Translations under genes and position numbers: made by a program
Shown here: piece by piece, positions 1 to 14,128 of the stretch
How the letters are laid out: every line of letters begins with the position of its first letter
How positions within the stretch are numbered: the first letter of the stretch is position 1
Notes under the pieces: model-generated
Database searches by the model: none
Seen by the model: the letters and a program-made list of their open reading frames with translations, nothing else
Told to the model about the DNA's origin: nothing
Source of the DNA: Gracilibacillus massiliensis
GTDB taxonomy: Bacteria; Bacillota; Bacilli; Bacillales; Amphibacillaceae
Assembly (NCBI RefSeq): GCF_001458115.1
Contig: NZ_CZRP01000013.1
Coordinates: forward strand, 930,001-994,000
Length of the DNA: 64,000 nucleotides
Direction: 5' to 3'

Positions 1-722
1 TGATCTTGAAGAGAGGAAGCTATATACTTAGCCTCTTCAATATGATAGAGACTAGATTCAAAATCTTCATATATATAACTAAGTGCTAAATCTAGGTGAA
101 GTTGTGCTTTCTGTTTAACATGGTGAGGCATTTGCAGTGCTTCGTAGGCGTGTTTTCTAGCTAAAATTAACTCATTCCGTTTCCAATAGTAGATAAACAA
201 TAATAATTGCTTTCTTATGTTGAAGAAAGTAATTAAAAGAGGATTTTCGATTTGGTGTAATTTTTTTTGAACTTTATTAAGAAAATAACCGATGCGGTCA
301 TAGTTACATACGTTGAGATCGATTGCTATAAATAAAAAGTATTTTAAGCAAGTTAGTTCTGGATGAAAGGTGGCAACCGATTGTGCATATGTCCTAACTT
401 CATGGACAGGTTTGCCATTTCTCAAGTCTAGCATCAATTGATATAGCTTTGCCATTTCTTTATTCAGGGCATTACTACTTTCACTATTTAATTGAATAAA
501 ATACTTTAGTTCTGGATAACTATGATTTATAAAAAAATATTCTAAGGCTAAGCGCTTGTCCAAGTCTGAATTGCTTTGCAGCAAAAATTCCTTCGTAATC
601 TCAAGCTCTGTTGCTTCATTATTATCTAAGCTTACCATTGTTAAAAATTGCGTTAATTGAAGTTGTTTTTCTGATTCAAAATGTTCCAGGATTATCCCTT
701 GCATTGTGTTTGTAATTTCCAT
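1..722 (-). CDS. AimR-like TPR receptor protein, 3' end beyond window
   Basis: 240 codons are open from an ATG preceded by AAAGGAGATAAATT; the C-terminus lies outside the window. The product is all-helical and TPR-like. Its last third (FIYYWKRNELILARK) nearly matches a stretch of the complete protein at 43063-44100 (FIYHWKRNELILSRK), so the two are paralogs. The complete one resembles chromosomal proteins usually labelled AimR family, the peptide receptors known from SPbeta-like phages. Family knowledge: AimR binds a short secreted peptide and controls a target promoter. No phage genes are visible here and the N-terminus shows no obvious helix-turn-helix, so DNA binding is doubtful. A possible promoter (TTGCAT, 16-bp spacer, AATAAT) lies at 748-775. 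Family call moderately sure; function unknown. Confidence 0.6.
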   Translation of the reverse strand, partial: MEITNTMQGIILEHFESEKQLQLTQFLTMVSLDNNEATELEITKEFLLQSNSDLDKRLALEYFFINHSYPELKYFIQLNSESSNALNKEMAKLYQLMLDLRNGKPVHEVRTYAQSVATFHPELTCLKYFLFIAIDLNVCNYDRIGYFLNKVQKKLHQIENPLLITFFNIRKQLLLFIYYWKRNELILARKHAYEALQMPHHVKQKAQLHLDLALSYIYEDFESSLYHIEEAKYIASSLQD

Positions 723-930
723 AATTTATCTCCTTTCACATTTATTAATTATTTCATATTCGAGAAATTATGCAATACTTTTTTTACTAGAATCGTTCGT
801 CAAATAGTTAGAGATATCGACAAGTTCAGTCGCTTTTTCATAGCTTGCAAGTAAAATTATACAGAAAAAAGTGGAAATGTATCATATCATAATCATGCCT
901 TTCATATCATCATTACGGGTATAAGAGTTA
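723..930. other. Intergenic leader of the AimR-like gene
   Basis: No coding region is seen. The part next to the gene holds the ribosome-binding site and the candidate promoter; the rest is AT-rich and unremarkable up to the TACGACATAA end of the composite repeat. Confidence 0.5.
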
Positions 931-1454
931 TACGACATAATTCAGGTGTTAATTATGAGATTTTATAACTGCGTGGTAACCGCTTCGGCTTGTCCACTTC
1001 GCTTTCCATGGGGTTTTCTCTTCAGCTAACTTTTCCATGCAAAAAGCGCATGGAAAAGTGGATCTTCAGAGAAAACAATCCCATAGGAGTCGAAGTGGCC
1101 GCCTACGCTGAATGAACCTTTACAAATATTACAAATGCAAATATTTTTGATTTTTACAATTAGACAATAAATTAGCATAGATTGATAACAATGATAAATA
1201 ATTTAATGACAATTTGATAGGAAATAGTGAATAAAGCCAGCATGATTATTCTTGCTTGAGTTGCAGAATACAAAAAAGCGCAGGCGTCCGCTTCTACTCC
1301 TGCGGGAAGTTTTCATCCGAAGATCCACTTTTTAAGCGCACTTTGCTTAAAAAGTTAGCTGAGGAGGAAAACCCGCGGAAAGGGAAGCGGACAAGCCGGA
1401 GCGATTGCTAAGCACATATATTATCTCATAATTACCTCAAAGTGTTATGTCGTA
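931..1454. repeat. Composite inverted repeat, copy A (two hairpin units)
   Basis: Two ~130-bp units (981-1109 and 1277-1403) are inverted copies of each other. The whole is bounded by TACGACATAA on the left and TTATGTCGTA on the right, making a ~520-bp inverted repeat. Each unit is itself a long imperfect hairpin, with arms such as CCACTTCG/CGAAGTGG and ACTTTTCCATGC/GCATGGAAAAGT. Related copies lie at ~34.6, 38.4, 40.4 and 48.5 kb. No reading frame is apparent. It looks like a non-autonomous mobile or REP-like element; no target duplication could be defined. Confidence 0.85.
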
Positions 1455-1480
1455 CTTTCCTGTTTTGGTTCAGGTTCACA

Positions 1481-1522
1481 AAAAAATCTCCCTACCATTT
1501 GTTATGGTAAGGAGATTTTTTT
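1481..1522 (-). terminator. Rho-independent terminator of spoIIQ
   Basis: AAATCTCC...GGAGATTT with an inner ACCAT/ATGGT stem forms a strong hairpin that reaches the spoIIQ stop codon. A run of U follows in the minus-strand transcript. Confidence 0.85.
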
Positions 1523-2385
1523 TATGTTCGTTCCATTGCGCTTGATGATTCGTTTGTTTCTTCTGTTTCTTCTGCTTCTTCTTCGGAATCTTCTTGCTCT
1601 TCGTCTGCGTCTTCTTCTGTGTCATCATTTTCTTCGTTTTCTTCGGTGTCTTCTGCTCGTTCTTCGTCTTCACCTGATTCATCCGGTGCGATAATTTTGT
1701 GAATTGGTTGATTCACAAAATTTTCTGGATTAACTGGTGTACCATCTTTTCTTACTTCAAAATGAACATGGACACCATTATCCTGACCCATCACATTCTG
1801 ACCAGCAGTTCCAATCGAATCACCTTGTTTTAACTCTGTTCCTTTTTCCACTAGTACTTCATCTAAACTTGCGTAATAAGTGGAAATACCTTGCTCGTGT
1901 TCCATTTTGACAACATTTCCAAGTAGTGGATCTTGTTTCACCTCTACTACTTGACCTGACAATGAAGCTTTTACATCAAATGCTTGATGATCAGATGTTG
2001 AGATCGCAATTCCATCGCTTTGATAGAATTTATTTTGATGTGAAATAAGCGCTTGTTCTTGGTCTTCTGCGTCTGCTCCATAATCATAAAATTTGGTCAC
2101 AATTTCTACTTGCAAGTCTTCTGGAACGGGCATCTGTAGTACTTCCTGTTGCTGCATTACCGTTGTAGCATCTTCTTCATCCTGCTCTGTTTGATCACCA
2201 GATAAATCGTTTAATTGATTTTCCATATCTTCTGCGATATCTGGTGCTTGATTAATAGCATTTTGATACCACAACACTCCTGTCAGGACGAGAGCAGCTA
2301 CTGCTAAATATACAGCAGGAAAGAACCATTTTTTCTTGAAGATACGTTTCCAACTATTTTTTGAAACGTTCTTGTTTTCCTCCAT
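1522..2385 (-). CDS. spoIIQ: Stage II sporulation protein Q (degenerate LytM/M23 domain)
   Basis: SpoIIQ is the forespore membrane protein that pairs with SpoIIIAH across the septum to form the feeding-tube channel during engulfment. At 287 residues it is close to B. subtilis SpoIIQ. Residues ~20-40 form a single membrane anchor. Residues ~115-225 form a LytM/M23 fold that keeps the late motif HVHFE but has SDGIA where active enzymes have the HxGxD zinc ligands, so peptidase activity is unlikely, as in B. subtilis. The last ~55 residues are almost all Glu/Asp, an unusual acidic tail. The start follows GAGGTGATGCATA. A sigma-F-like promoter lies just upstream. spoIID and murAA follow upstream as in B. 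subtilis. Confidence 0.93.
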   Translation of the reverse strand: MEENKNVSKNSWKRIFKKKWFFPAVYLAVAALVLTGVLWYQNAINQAPDIAEDMENQLNDLSGDQTEQDEEDATTVMQQQEVLQMPVPEDLQVEIVTKFYDYGADAEDQEQALISHQNKFYQSDGIAISTSDHQAFDVKASLSGQVVEVKQDPLLGNVVKMEHEQGISTYYASLDEVLVEKGTELKQGDSIGTAGQNVMGQDNGVHVHFEVRKDGTPVNPENFVNQPIHKIIAPDESGEDEERAEDTEENEENDDTEEDADEEQEDSEEEAEETEETNESSSAMERT

Positions 2386-2405
2386 TATGCATCACCTCAG
2401 CTACC

Positions 2406-2434
2406 ATTGTGATCAAATAGAGGAAAATTTATAC
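2406..2434 (-). promoter_or_regulatory. Candidate sigma-F promoter of spoIIQ
   Basis: On the minus strand GTATA is followed after 15 bp by GATCACAAT, close to the sigma-F pattern GYWTA-N15-GGNNANANT (one mismatch at the second -10 base). Family knowledge: B. subtilis spoIIQ is a sigma-F gene. The -10 lies ~20 bp before the start codon. Confidence 0.6.
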
Positions 2435-2453
2435 ATAGTTTGTTAGATTTTTC

Positions 2454-3509
2454 TTATTTTTTTACTAAAAGAGTAGGTGTTGCCTGTTCTAACGTGTTTA
2501 TTTGTGTCCCTTGATAATAATGTTCGACAATTTCTTTGTAACTATTTCCTTCTTTAGCCATCCCGTTTGCGCCATACTGACTCATGCCTACACCATGGCC
2601 ATAGCCCTTTGTCGTAAATACATAGTGATCATTTTTCTTGGTAATGGTAAAATCATTCGATGGTAAGTTTAGTTTTTCTCTAATTTCACGTCCAGTAAAG
2701 GTTGCATCACCTATTGTAGCGGAAGCAACTCGTTCACTCTCTGTTCTGGTTAACTGGAACTCACTTATTTGGTTTAATGATATGTCTAATTTGTTTTCCA
2801 AATCTGCTTTAGTAAATACTTTCTGATCTAAGAATTTAGGTGATATTTCTTCATCCCATGGACTCTCTACCGTTCGCAAATATGGCAGCTCGCTTTCCCA
2901 ATAATCTTCGGAGTTTTCTGTATAGCCGTTGCTAGTCGAAAAGAAGGCCGGTGTGATTGGTTGATTGCCATGTGTAATGATTTCACCTTGCGTAACCTTA
3001 ACCGCCTCTGTAATCTTCTCTATTTTCCAATGATAATCACTTCCCCATACTTGCCTTAGTTCCTCTGTATTTTTAAAAACTTGATGCTGAATCGTATCGG
3101 TTACATCTGCACCACCAGGAAGATCCTCATTTGTATCGTGAAGCAAAAAACGGACAATATACGTTCTAGCTGCAAGTGCTTGAGCCTTTAATGCTTCTAA
3201 TTCGAAATCAGCCGGCATTTCAGAGGCAACCACATGTACTACATAATCCTCTAAAGGGATATCTTCCACTGTATTTTCAGCTGTGCGTAAAACATGAACA
3301 TCAAAAGGAGATTGTAAGGCTGTTGTTTCTTCTTGGGAAGATGCGGTAGTATTTTCCGTTTCGATCGATGCTTGTGTTGATTCGCTTCCCTTAAACGGGA
3401 TTACAATAATTGTTGGGATCACAAACATCAACACTAATAAAAAAGTAATTCCGATCATTAGTGGTATTTTCCAATTAGTCTGGCTTTGATTCTGTTTCCA
3501 TTTGGACAT
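2454..3509 (-). CDS. spoIID: Stage II sporulation protein D, lytic transglycosylase
   Basis: SpoIID cleaves denuded glycan strands and, with SpoIIM and SpoIIP, drives septal thinning and membrane migration in engulfment. The protein has an N-terminal membrane anchor (~16-38), a Ser/Thr-rich linker, then the SpoIID domain. The catalytic Glu lies in VVASEMPADFELEALKAQA, and the diagnostic C-terminal motif is GYGHGVGMSQYGANGMA. 351 residues fits the family. The start follows GAGGAGGTTATCC. It sits between murAA and spoIIQ; the 68-bp gap to spoIIQ carries a separate promoter for that gene. Confidence 0.95.
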   Translation of the reverse strand: MSKWKQNQSQTNWKIPLMIGITFLLVLMFVIPTIIVIPFKGSESTQASIETENTTASSQEETTALQSPFDVHVLRTAENTVEDIPLEDYVVHVVASEMPADFELEALKAQALAARTYIVRFLLHDTNEDLPGGADVTDTIQHQVFKNTEELRQVWGSDYHWKIEKITEAVKVTQGEIITHGNQPITPAFFSTSNGYTENSEDYWESELPYLRTVESPWDEEISPKFLDQKVFTKADLENKLDISLNQISEFQLTRTESERVASATIGDATFTGREIREKLNLPSNDFTITKKNDHYVFTTKGYGHGVGMSQYGANGMAKEGNSYKEIVEHYYQGTQINTLEQATPTLLVKK

Positions 3510-3582
3510 GGATAACCTCCTCTATTCATTCTTTCAATCCTACTCTATCTTATTCACATTAATAGGGGAATAGAACAAAAGA

Positions 3583-3616
3583 AAAAGAGGACTAGCTCTA
3601 TTAAGCTGTCCTCTTT
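3583..3616 (-). terminator. Terminator of murAA
   Basis: AAAGAGGACTAGCT and AGCTGTCCTCTTT form a near-perfect stem with a six-base loop just after the murAA stop. TTTTTC follows on the minus strand. Confidence 0.85.
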
Positions 3617-3619
3617 CTA

Positions 3620-4942
3620 TTATTGTACTTCTACTTGATTTGCTATGATTACTTCTGGTTCTGCGGCTACAAATGAAGTCTCAACTGGTGCAACACGTTC
3701 AATATCTGCACCAAGCTGTGCAAATTTTTCAGTAATATCCACATAGCCTCGATCAATGTGGTGAAGTGAAGTTACTCTTGTATAACCCTCAGCCACCAAG
3801 CCTGCTAATATAAGCGCTGCTCCGGCACGTAAATCTGTTGCCGCGACTTCTGCACCCTGTAAATTTACCGGACCTTCTACAATAACACTACGGCCTTCTA
3901 TTTTTAGTTTGGCATTCATGCGACGGAACTCTTCCACATGCATAAATCGGTTTTCAAATACAGTTTCTGTTATGACACTTGTACCTGATGCATAGAGCAT
4001 AAGTGCCATCATTTGAGACTGCATATCTGTTGGAAAACCAGGATGTGGTAAAGTTTTAAGGTCCGTTGCTTTCAAATGTTTCGGTCCAATTACTCTGATA
4101 CCGTTTTTCTCTTCAATAATGCGGACACCCATTTCTTCCATTTTTGAAACAAGGGCACGAATGTGTTCGATCTCCGCATTCTCTATTAACACATTTCCAC
4201 CTGTGATTGCTGCAGCGACCATAAATGTTCCTGCTTCAATTCGATCAGGAATAATCGTGTGCTCCGTACCAAGAAGTTTATCGACACCTTCTATTTTAAT
4301 TGTTTCTGTACCAGCGCCTACAATGTTAGCTCCCATTTTATTAAGGAAATTTGCTAAATCTACTATTTCGGGTTCTTTTGCTGCATTTTCAATAATGGAC
4401 TTTCCATTTGCTAGAGCAGCTGCCATCATAATATTCTCTGTCGCTCCAACACTAGGCATATCCAAATAAATTTTTGCGCCAGTTAATCTTCCATTTGTCG
4501 ATACTTCAACAAAGCCATTACCAACATGGACATCAGCACCCATTGCTTCGAATCCTTTTAAATGTAAATCAATTGGCCGTGATCCGATTGCACATCCGCC
4601 AGGCAGTGCTACTTTCGCATGACCATAACGAGCTAAAAGTGGACCTAAAACCAATACAGATGCTCTCATTTTACGAACATATTCAAAAGGGGCTTCCGTT
4701 AATAATGGTTTTGTAGCGTCAACTGTTACTGTATTATTTTGATAAGAAACTTCTGCATTCATACTTGATAATACTTGATTGATTGTGTGTACGTCTGCTA
4801 AGGCAGGTACTTCATGTATTGTACTTTTTCCTTCACTCGCAATTATGCTTGCAGCGATGACAGGTAAAACGGCATTTTTTGCACCTTCAACTTTGACAGT
4901 GCCATTTAATTGCCTCCCACCACGAACGATAATATTTTCCAA
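3620..4942 (-). CDS. murAA: UDP-N-acetylglucosamine 1-carboxyvinyltransferase (major)
   Basis: Catalyses the first committed step of peptidoglycan synthesis, transferring enolpyruvate from PEP to UDP-GlcNAc in the cytoplasm. 440 residues with the EPSP-synthase-like repeated fold. The catalytic, fosfomycin-sensitive cysteine is in [19 protein letters not shown] (Cys ~117), and the substrate loop [14 protein letters not shown] is present. The start is TTG, preceded by AGAGGAGAATGAGCC; no in-frame ATG is better placed. Its position after ywmB and before spoIID matches B. subtilis murAA; the paralog at 31340-32626 is murAB. The C-terminus ends in a short family-variable tail. Confidence 0.95.
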   Translation of the reverse strand: MENIIVRGGRQLNGTVKVEGAKNAVLPVIAASIIASEGKSTIHEVPALADVHTINQVLSSMNAEVSYQNNTVTVDATKPLLTEAPFEYVRKMRASVLVLGPLLARYGHAKVALPGGCAIGSRPIDLHLKGFEAMGADVHVGNGFVEVSTNGRLTGAKIYLDMPSVGATENIMMAAALANGKSIIENAAKEPEIVDLANFLNKMGANIVGAGTETIKIEGVDKLLGTEHTIIPDRIEAGTFMVAAAITGGNVLIENAEIEHIRALVSKMEEMGVRIIEEKNGIRVIGPKHLKATDLKTLPHPGFPTDMQSQMMALMLYASGTSVITETVFENRFMHVEEFRRMNAKLKIEGRSVIVEGPVNLQGAEVAATDLRAGAALILAGLVAEGYTRVTSLHHIDRGYVDITEKFAQLGADIERVAPVETSFVAAEPEVIIANQVEVQ

Positions 4943-4977
4943 GGCTCATTCTCCTCTGTATACCATATTCATTATTA

Positions 4978-5691
4978 TTAGTATTCATTTATTAGGATAG
5001 GTGTTCCTATTGTAACCGTTGTTCTGTCCCCTACCCCTTCTCTTACAGCGATCTGCAAGTTAAATTCTTCGGTATCTTGTATTAATTTTTGATCCCATTT
5101 AGGCGTAAAGCCAGTCCATGTATAAAAATGAGATTCTTTTATTTCGTCGATTATTGTCATATCTAGACTCTTTTTTACAAATTCTATAAAACAAACAATA
5201 TCTATAATACCATTTTTCCAAGCTTCAACACAAGAAAAACTTTGAGCTTTCCCTGTAAATAAGTCATTAGTAATTGTCTCTAGTCTAGATTTATAAATAT
5301 CTAGTACTTCTGTCGTTGTATCAGATGATGAAATAGTATAAATTACTTGATAGTTGTTTTTCTCTGAGCTAGTGCGCACTATTAATACTGTTTCGTTGAT
5401 ACCTCCTCTTTCTTGGGTGTTGGATTGATATTTTATGTGGGAGTCATTTTCGACCATGTTCAATTGATACCCTCTTAACTTCTTTTCAAAACTAGTTATA
5501 TCATTTATTTTTTTTGTTTCTTTAATTGTAGTTTGCAAGTTTGATAGATTTAATTGTTGTTGATCGATTATATCTATCATGTCATCTATTTCTCTACCAG
5601 AAAATATTGCATTGTTCGTACTTAACTGGTTAGGCATTCCGATTGCAAAAACACTACTAATGGTAAATAAACATAAAAATAAATACTTCAT
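4978..5691 (-). CDS. ywmB: YwmB family protein (TATA-box-binding-like fold)
   Basis: A 237-residue protein of unknown biochemical role, conserved next to murAA in Bacillaceae. The N-terminus (MKYLFLCLFTISSVFA) is a signal peptide, so the mature protein is exported. The rest fits the YwmB family, whose structure resembles TATA-binding protein. The ATG at 5691 follows GGAG at good distance; a GTG three codons upstream is possible but overlaps the ribosome-binding site. It precedes murAA by ~35 bp and is probably co-transcribed. No catalytic motif is seen. Confidence 0.85.
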   Translation of the reverse strand: MKYLFLCLFTISSVFAIGMPNQLSTNNAIFSGREIDDMIDIIDQQQLNLSNLQTTIKETKKINDITSFEKKLRGYQLNMVENDSHIKYQSNTQERGGINETVLIVRTSSEKNNYQVIYTISSSDTTTEVLDIYKSRLETITNDLFTGKAQSFSCVEAWKNGIIDIVCFIEFVKKSLDMTIIDEIKESHFYTWTGFTPKWDQKLIQDTEEFNLQIAVREGVGDRTTVTIGTPILINEY

Positions 5692-5843
5692 TTCCCGCAC
5701 TCCTTTTTTACTTCAAGTATTAGCGGAGAATGAAGTATTTATACTTATTGGTTACATGTATTTTTTATTTTCTAGTAAATGTATGTTCTTAAGTCTAAAT
5801 AACCTGCGTCTTTGAACTCTTTTTTTTTTGTAAAAGTGGCCAT

Positions 5844-6077
5844 TTAGAATAAATAAATCAACTGTTGTGCCCATTGCAAGAAATCTAAAAAGAAATTACT
5901 CACGGTTGAACCAATAGCGATCGTAATGAAAATAATTAATATTCGAGCTTCAAAAACTTTATGCTTACGAAATAATTCATCAAAGTTTAATGATTGGAGT
6001 ACTTGCCACGTTATGATGATAAAAATCAAGTGTGACAACATTCCTATTAAACCTTCTTGTGCTAAACTCTGCATCAT
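5844..6077 (-). CDS. ywzB: DUF1146 small membrane protein
   Basis: A 77-residue protein with two hydrophobic helices (~10-28 and ~45-65), matching DUF1146 (B. subtilis YwzB), found between atpC and ywmB. The codon pair ATGATG follows GAGGGATTTATA, so translation is placed at 6077 rather than at the ATG eight codons upstream, which has no ribosome-binding site. Function unknown; the position suggests a minor partner of envelope genes. The 143-bp gap to ywmB shows only a T-rich tract. Confidence 0.85.
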   Translation of the reverse strand: MMQSLAQEGLIGMLSHLIFIIITWQVLQSLNFDELFRKHKVFEARILIIFITIAIGSTVSNFFLDFLQWAQQLIYLF

Positions 6078-6214
6078 TATAAATCCCTCGTTTTTAACCA
6101 TTTTAATCTATTCTAACATATACTATGTCTTTTCGTCTCTTTCTAGTAAGATTCGATATTTCCCGGGAAATTTAAAGTTATTTTGTCGTAAAAGTAAGAA
6201 AATTGCTTAAAGTT

Positions 6215-6260
6215 TGAAAAGGGACTGAACTCAATCTAATCGATTGAGACAGTCCCTTCC
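6215..6260 (-). terminator. Terminator of the atp operon
   Basis: AAGGGACTGAACTCAATC and GATTGAGACAGTCCCTT form an 18-bp stem with one mismatch, directly after atpC. The minus strand continues with TTTTC. Confidence 0.85.
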
Positions 6261-6269
6261 ATTACTGTC

Positions 6270-6680
<411 letters not shown>

Positions 6681-6742
6681 TTAGGCTTGATTAACTCGGA
6701 AAAAGGGAGCCGGGACATTAAACCTGTCCCCTTGTCCCATTA

Positions 6743-8161
<1,419 letters not shown>

Positions 8162-8187
8162 CTAATGATTTCCTTTAATCGATACTG

Positions 8188-9057
<870 letters not shown>

Positions 9058-9109
9058 TCACCGCCCTTTCATAAAAGGTTGACGTTAGCTTTTGGAAAGT
9101 GCCCAATGA

Positions 9110-9271
9110 GGACACTTTCGCTTTTCTTGTCTAGCTCGGAGTGTCCAGAAACTAGTTACCTTCCTTCAGCTTCGTACGATAAGTCATCATCCGTTCCTTC
9201 GTCACGGTGATTCCTTTATCTCCTACGCTTCTGTCCAGGTCATACGTTTCTTAACGGACACTTTCGCTTTT
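9110..9271. repeat. atp-operon hairpin repeat, copy 1 (atpA-atpG gap)
   Basis: Nearly the same ~125-bp sequence occurs here and at 12029-12160. The shared core runs from CAGAAACTAGT through GATAAGTCATCATCCGTTCC to GGTCATACGTTTCT. The ends pair: GTGTCCAGAAAC at 9141 with GTTTCT...GGACAC at 9246-9261. A further GGACACTTTCGCTTTTCTT occurs at ~9111, making a short direct repeat. The GGACACTTTCGCTTTTC/TGTCTAGCTC ends resemble a dispersed element seen in other Bacillaceae (from memory). It will be transcribed within the operon mRNA. Confidence 0.8.
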
Positions 9272-9276
9272 CTTTA

Positions 9277-10791
<1,515 letters not shown>

Positions 10792-10806
10792 TCACCCCTA
10801 TCGTTC

Positions 10807-11349
10807 TTAATTTGCTGTTACAATTTTTCGTTCTAGGCGATCCAATTTGCCTTTAATAGAGCCATCATAGATCGTATTGTCAACTTTAATCTTGACGCCA
10901 CCAATGATTTCAGGATCGACTTTATTGTTTATTTTTAATTGTTTCACATTCCATTTCTTTGTAAACACGTTGGTAATTTCCTGTTTTTCTGCATCGGACA
11001 AAGCGTGTACAGAATAGACAGTTGCTTGCTTTACACCATTCGCTTCATTAGCAAAGGTAATAAAGTGATCGACAACCTCTGGAACAATAGATTCATTATG
11101 ACGATCTACAAGTAACGAAAGTGTATGTAATACATCCTTCGAAAAGCCTGCGAACGCTTCGTTAAGTAATTGCTTTTTCTTATCAGCATCTACTTTTGGA
11201 TGTTGTAAAAATTGAAGAAATTGTTGGTTCGTTTGAAAGACTTCTTTCACTGTCGTTAATTCAGTTTCAAGGAAATCAAGGGTTTCCTTTTCTACAGCGA
11301 TCCGAAAAAGAGCTTCTGCATAACGTTTTGCTACATTTGTATTACTCAT
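10807..11349 (-). CDS. atpH: ATP synthase F1 delta subunit
   Basis: Delta links the top of F1 to the b-subunit stator stalk. 180 residues, starting MSNTNVAKRYAEALFRIA, with the conserved C-terminal GGVKIKVDNTIYDGSIKGKL. Its ATG overlaps the end of atpF by 4 bp, indicating translational coupling. Confidence 0.96.
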   Translation of the reverse strand: MSNTNVAKRYAEALFRIAVEKETLDFLETELTTVKEVFQTNQQFLQFLQHPKVDADKKKQLLNEAFAGFSKDVLHTLSLLVDRHNESIVPEVVDHFITFANEANGVKQATVYSVHALSDAEKQEITNVFTKKWNVKQLKINNKVDPEIIGGVKIKVDNTIYDGSIKGKLDRLERKIVTAN

Positions 11350-11873
11350 CGCTCTTCTCCTACCTCTTTAATGTAGTCACTGATCAACTGTTCTTGATCT
11401 TCAGCGTTGATTTCTTTCTCAATCACTTTAGTAGCAATTTGTACAGACAATGTTGCCACCTGTGCTTGTAATGCTTCGATTGCTTTTTCTTTCTCGCGAG
11501 CAATATCTTCTTCTGCAGATTTTTTCAAACGGGCTGCCGCTTGATTGGCTGCTTCGATGATTGCTTTTTCCTGATCTTGACCAGCTTTTTTAGCGTCTTC
11601 GATAATTTGTTGTGCTTCCTGACGCGTCGCTTTTAACTGTTCATTTGCTTCAAGGGATGCTTTTTCTGCATCTGCGCGATTTTTCTCAGCTGTATCAATT
11701 TCATTGGCAATATGGTTCTCACGTTCTTCCATCTTGTTCATTAATGGTCCCCACGCGTACTTTCTAAGTAGCCATAATAGTGCTAAGAAACTGATAATGG
11801 CAAATGCCATGTCTCCACCTTGCAAACCGCCGATTGACGCTTGAATGATGAGCCCACTCTCTAAAAGTTGCAC
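11346..11873 (-). CDS. atpF: ATP synthase Fo b subunit
   Basis: Membrane-anchored stator stalk. 175 residues: one N-terminal transmembrane helix (~20-40) followed by a long charged helix for dimerisation (KNRADAEKASLEANEQLKA and onward). GTG at 11873 is preferred because AAGGAG lies 8 bases upstream; the GTG three codons earlier sits on the ribosome-binding site. The segment before the helix, IGGLQGGD, recurs in an unrelated small membrane protein at 50162-50356. Confidence 0.95.
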   Translation of the reverse strand: MQLLESGLIIQASIGGLQGGDMAFAIISFLALLWLLRKYAWGPLMNKMEERENHIANEIDTAEKNRADAEKASLEANEQLKATRQEAQQIIEDAKKAGQDQEKAIIEAANQAAARLKKSAEEDIAREKEKAIEALQAQVATLSVQIATKVIEKEINAEDQEQLISDYIKEVGEER

Positions 11874-12028
11874 AGTGTTCACTCCTTCCCACGATTAGTC
11901 GTCATCTATTTCACTTTCATTACGTTCTGATTTGATATTGAAAAATTTCGTTCGTCATTTTCGATTAAAATTGTGAAAACTTTAAGTTGTTTCTCAACTA
12001 TAGTGATGTATGATCACATCCAGCTACA

Positions 12029-12160
12029 GTGCTCAGAAACTAGTGCCCTTCCCTCAGCTTCGTACGATAAGTCATCATCCGTTCCTTCGTCACGGTGATT
12101 CCTTTATCTCCTACGCTTCAGTCCAGGTCATACGTTTCTAAACGAGCACTTTCGCTTTTG
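12029..12160. repeat. atp-operon hairpin repeat, copy 2 (atpE-atpF gap)
   Basis: Second copy of the ~125-bp element described at 9110-9271. The end-pairing bases are GTGCTC (12029-12034) and GAGCAC (12144-12149), where copy 1 has GTGTCC and GGACAC. Both arms changed together so the stem is preserved. It lies inside a 353-bp gap where most Bacillus atp operons have a short spacer. Confidence 0.8.
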
Positions 12161-12172
12161 AACTCGCAAAAC

Positions 12173-12207
12173 AATGGCGAAGGTTGTCTTGGACGAACTT
12201 CGCCATT
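12173..12207 (-). other. Hairpin upstream of atpF in the atp mRNA
   Basis: AATGGCGAAG and CTTCGCCATT form a perfect 10-bp stem between atpE and atpF. The minus strand continues GTTTTGCG, so it is a weak terminator at best. Such intercistronic hairpins can stabilise the 3' end of the abundant atpE message; that role is inference. Confidence 0.55.
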
Positions 12208-12226
12208 CTATCTGATTTACGTATAA

Positions 12227-12448
<222 letters not shown>

Positions 12449-12480
12449 TTAGAATGTATAAATAAGTATTTTTTATTATT

Positions 12481-13595
<1,115 letters not shown>

Positions 13596-13597
13596 GG

Positions 13598-13822
13598 TTA
13601 CTCGTCTCCCGCTAATTCTCTTACGTAATGAAATGTTCCGTAAAAACCGGCTCCTAAACCTAAAAGTAGTCCGATCACTAAAAAAAGTGGTGATGTGGAA
13701 AAGTAGTTGTCGCATGCTTTGCCGATAAATAAACCAATTAATGGCCCACCGACAATTTGTGACAAAATGGCACTATAAATGGCCAATCCATAATAAGGGC
13801 TTTTTCTATTAGGCGGTGACAT
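13598..13822 (-). CDS. atpZ: AtpZ/AtpI family membrane protein
   Basis: A 74-residue protein with two transmembrane helices (YYGLAIYSAILSQIVGGPLI and PLFLVIGLLLGLGAGFYGTF), matching the AtpZ family that heads atp operons in many Bacillaceae. GGAGTGATCAC precedes the ATG. It is the first gene after the promoter and is tightly spaced to atpI. Proposed family role: a channel for Mg2+/Ca2+ together with AtpI. Confidence 0.85.
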   Translation of the reverse strand: MSPPNRKSPYYGLAIYSAILSQIVGGPLIGLFIGKACDNYFSTSPLFLVIGLLLGLGAGFYGTFHYVRELAGDE

Positions 13823-13949
13823 GTGATCACTCCTATAATATAAAGCATAAAAGATATGTAAACAGTAGAAAAAAAGCATGTGCATAAAGCTTGTTTTTTT
13901 GCAGTGATTTTCATCACACTACTGTAACCCTTATCATCCACACTAAATT

Positions 13950-13978
13950 AGCATACAATAGGGGTAACCTCTTGTCAA
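13950..13978 (-). promoter_or_regulatory. Sigma-A promoter of the atp operon
   Basis: On the minus strand TTGACA is followed after exactly 17 bp by TATGCT, ~128 bp before the atpZ start. It is the only good match in the gap. Confidence 0.75.
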
Positions 13979-14128
13979 TCCATTTAACAGACAAAAAACA
14001 ATAATATACGTACATGATCAAAGATTATCCGCTAAACCCCTATTGATGGTGGTAATCTCTTGAATTCTCTTGTATTTCGAACAAATTGTGACAGTTAATT
14101 CGGTTACCGAAACAATCGGTAATTCTTT
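13979..14128. other. Intergenic region upstream of the atp promoter
   Basis: No gene. A small TTACCG/CGGTAA hairpin near 14102-14122 may serve as a weak terminator for the protease gene. Otherwise unremarkable AT-rich sequence. Confidence 0.4.

Noticed and set aside
1476-1682. Lys/Thr-rich frame overlapping spoIIQ
   Set aside because: It is a shifted reading of the acidic tail codons, without a start site.
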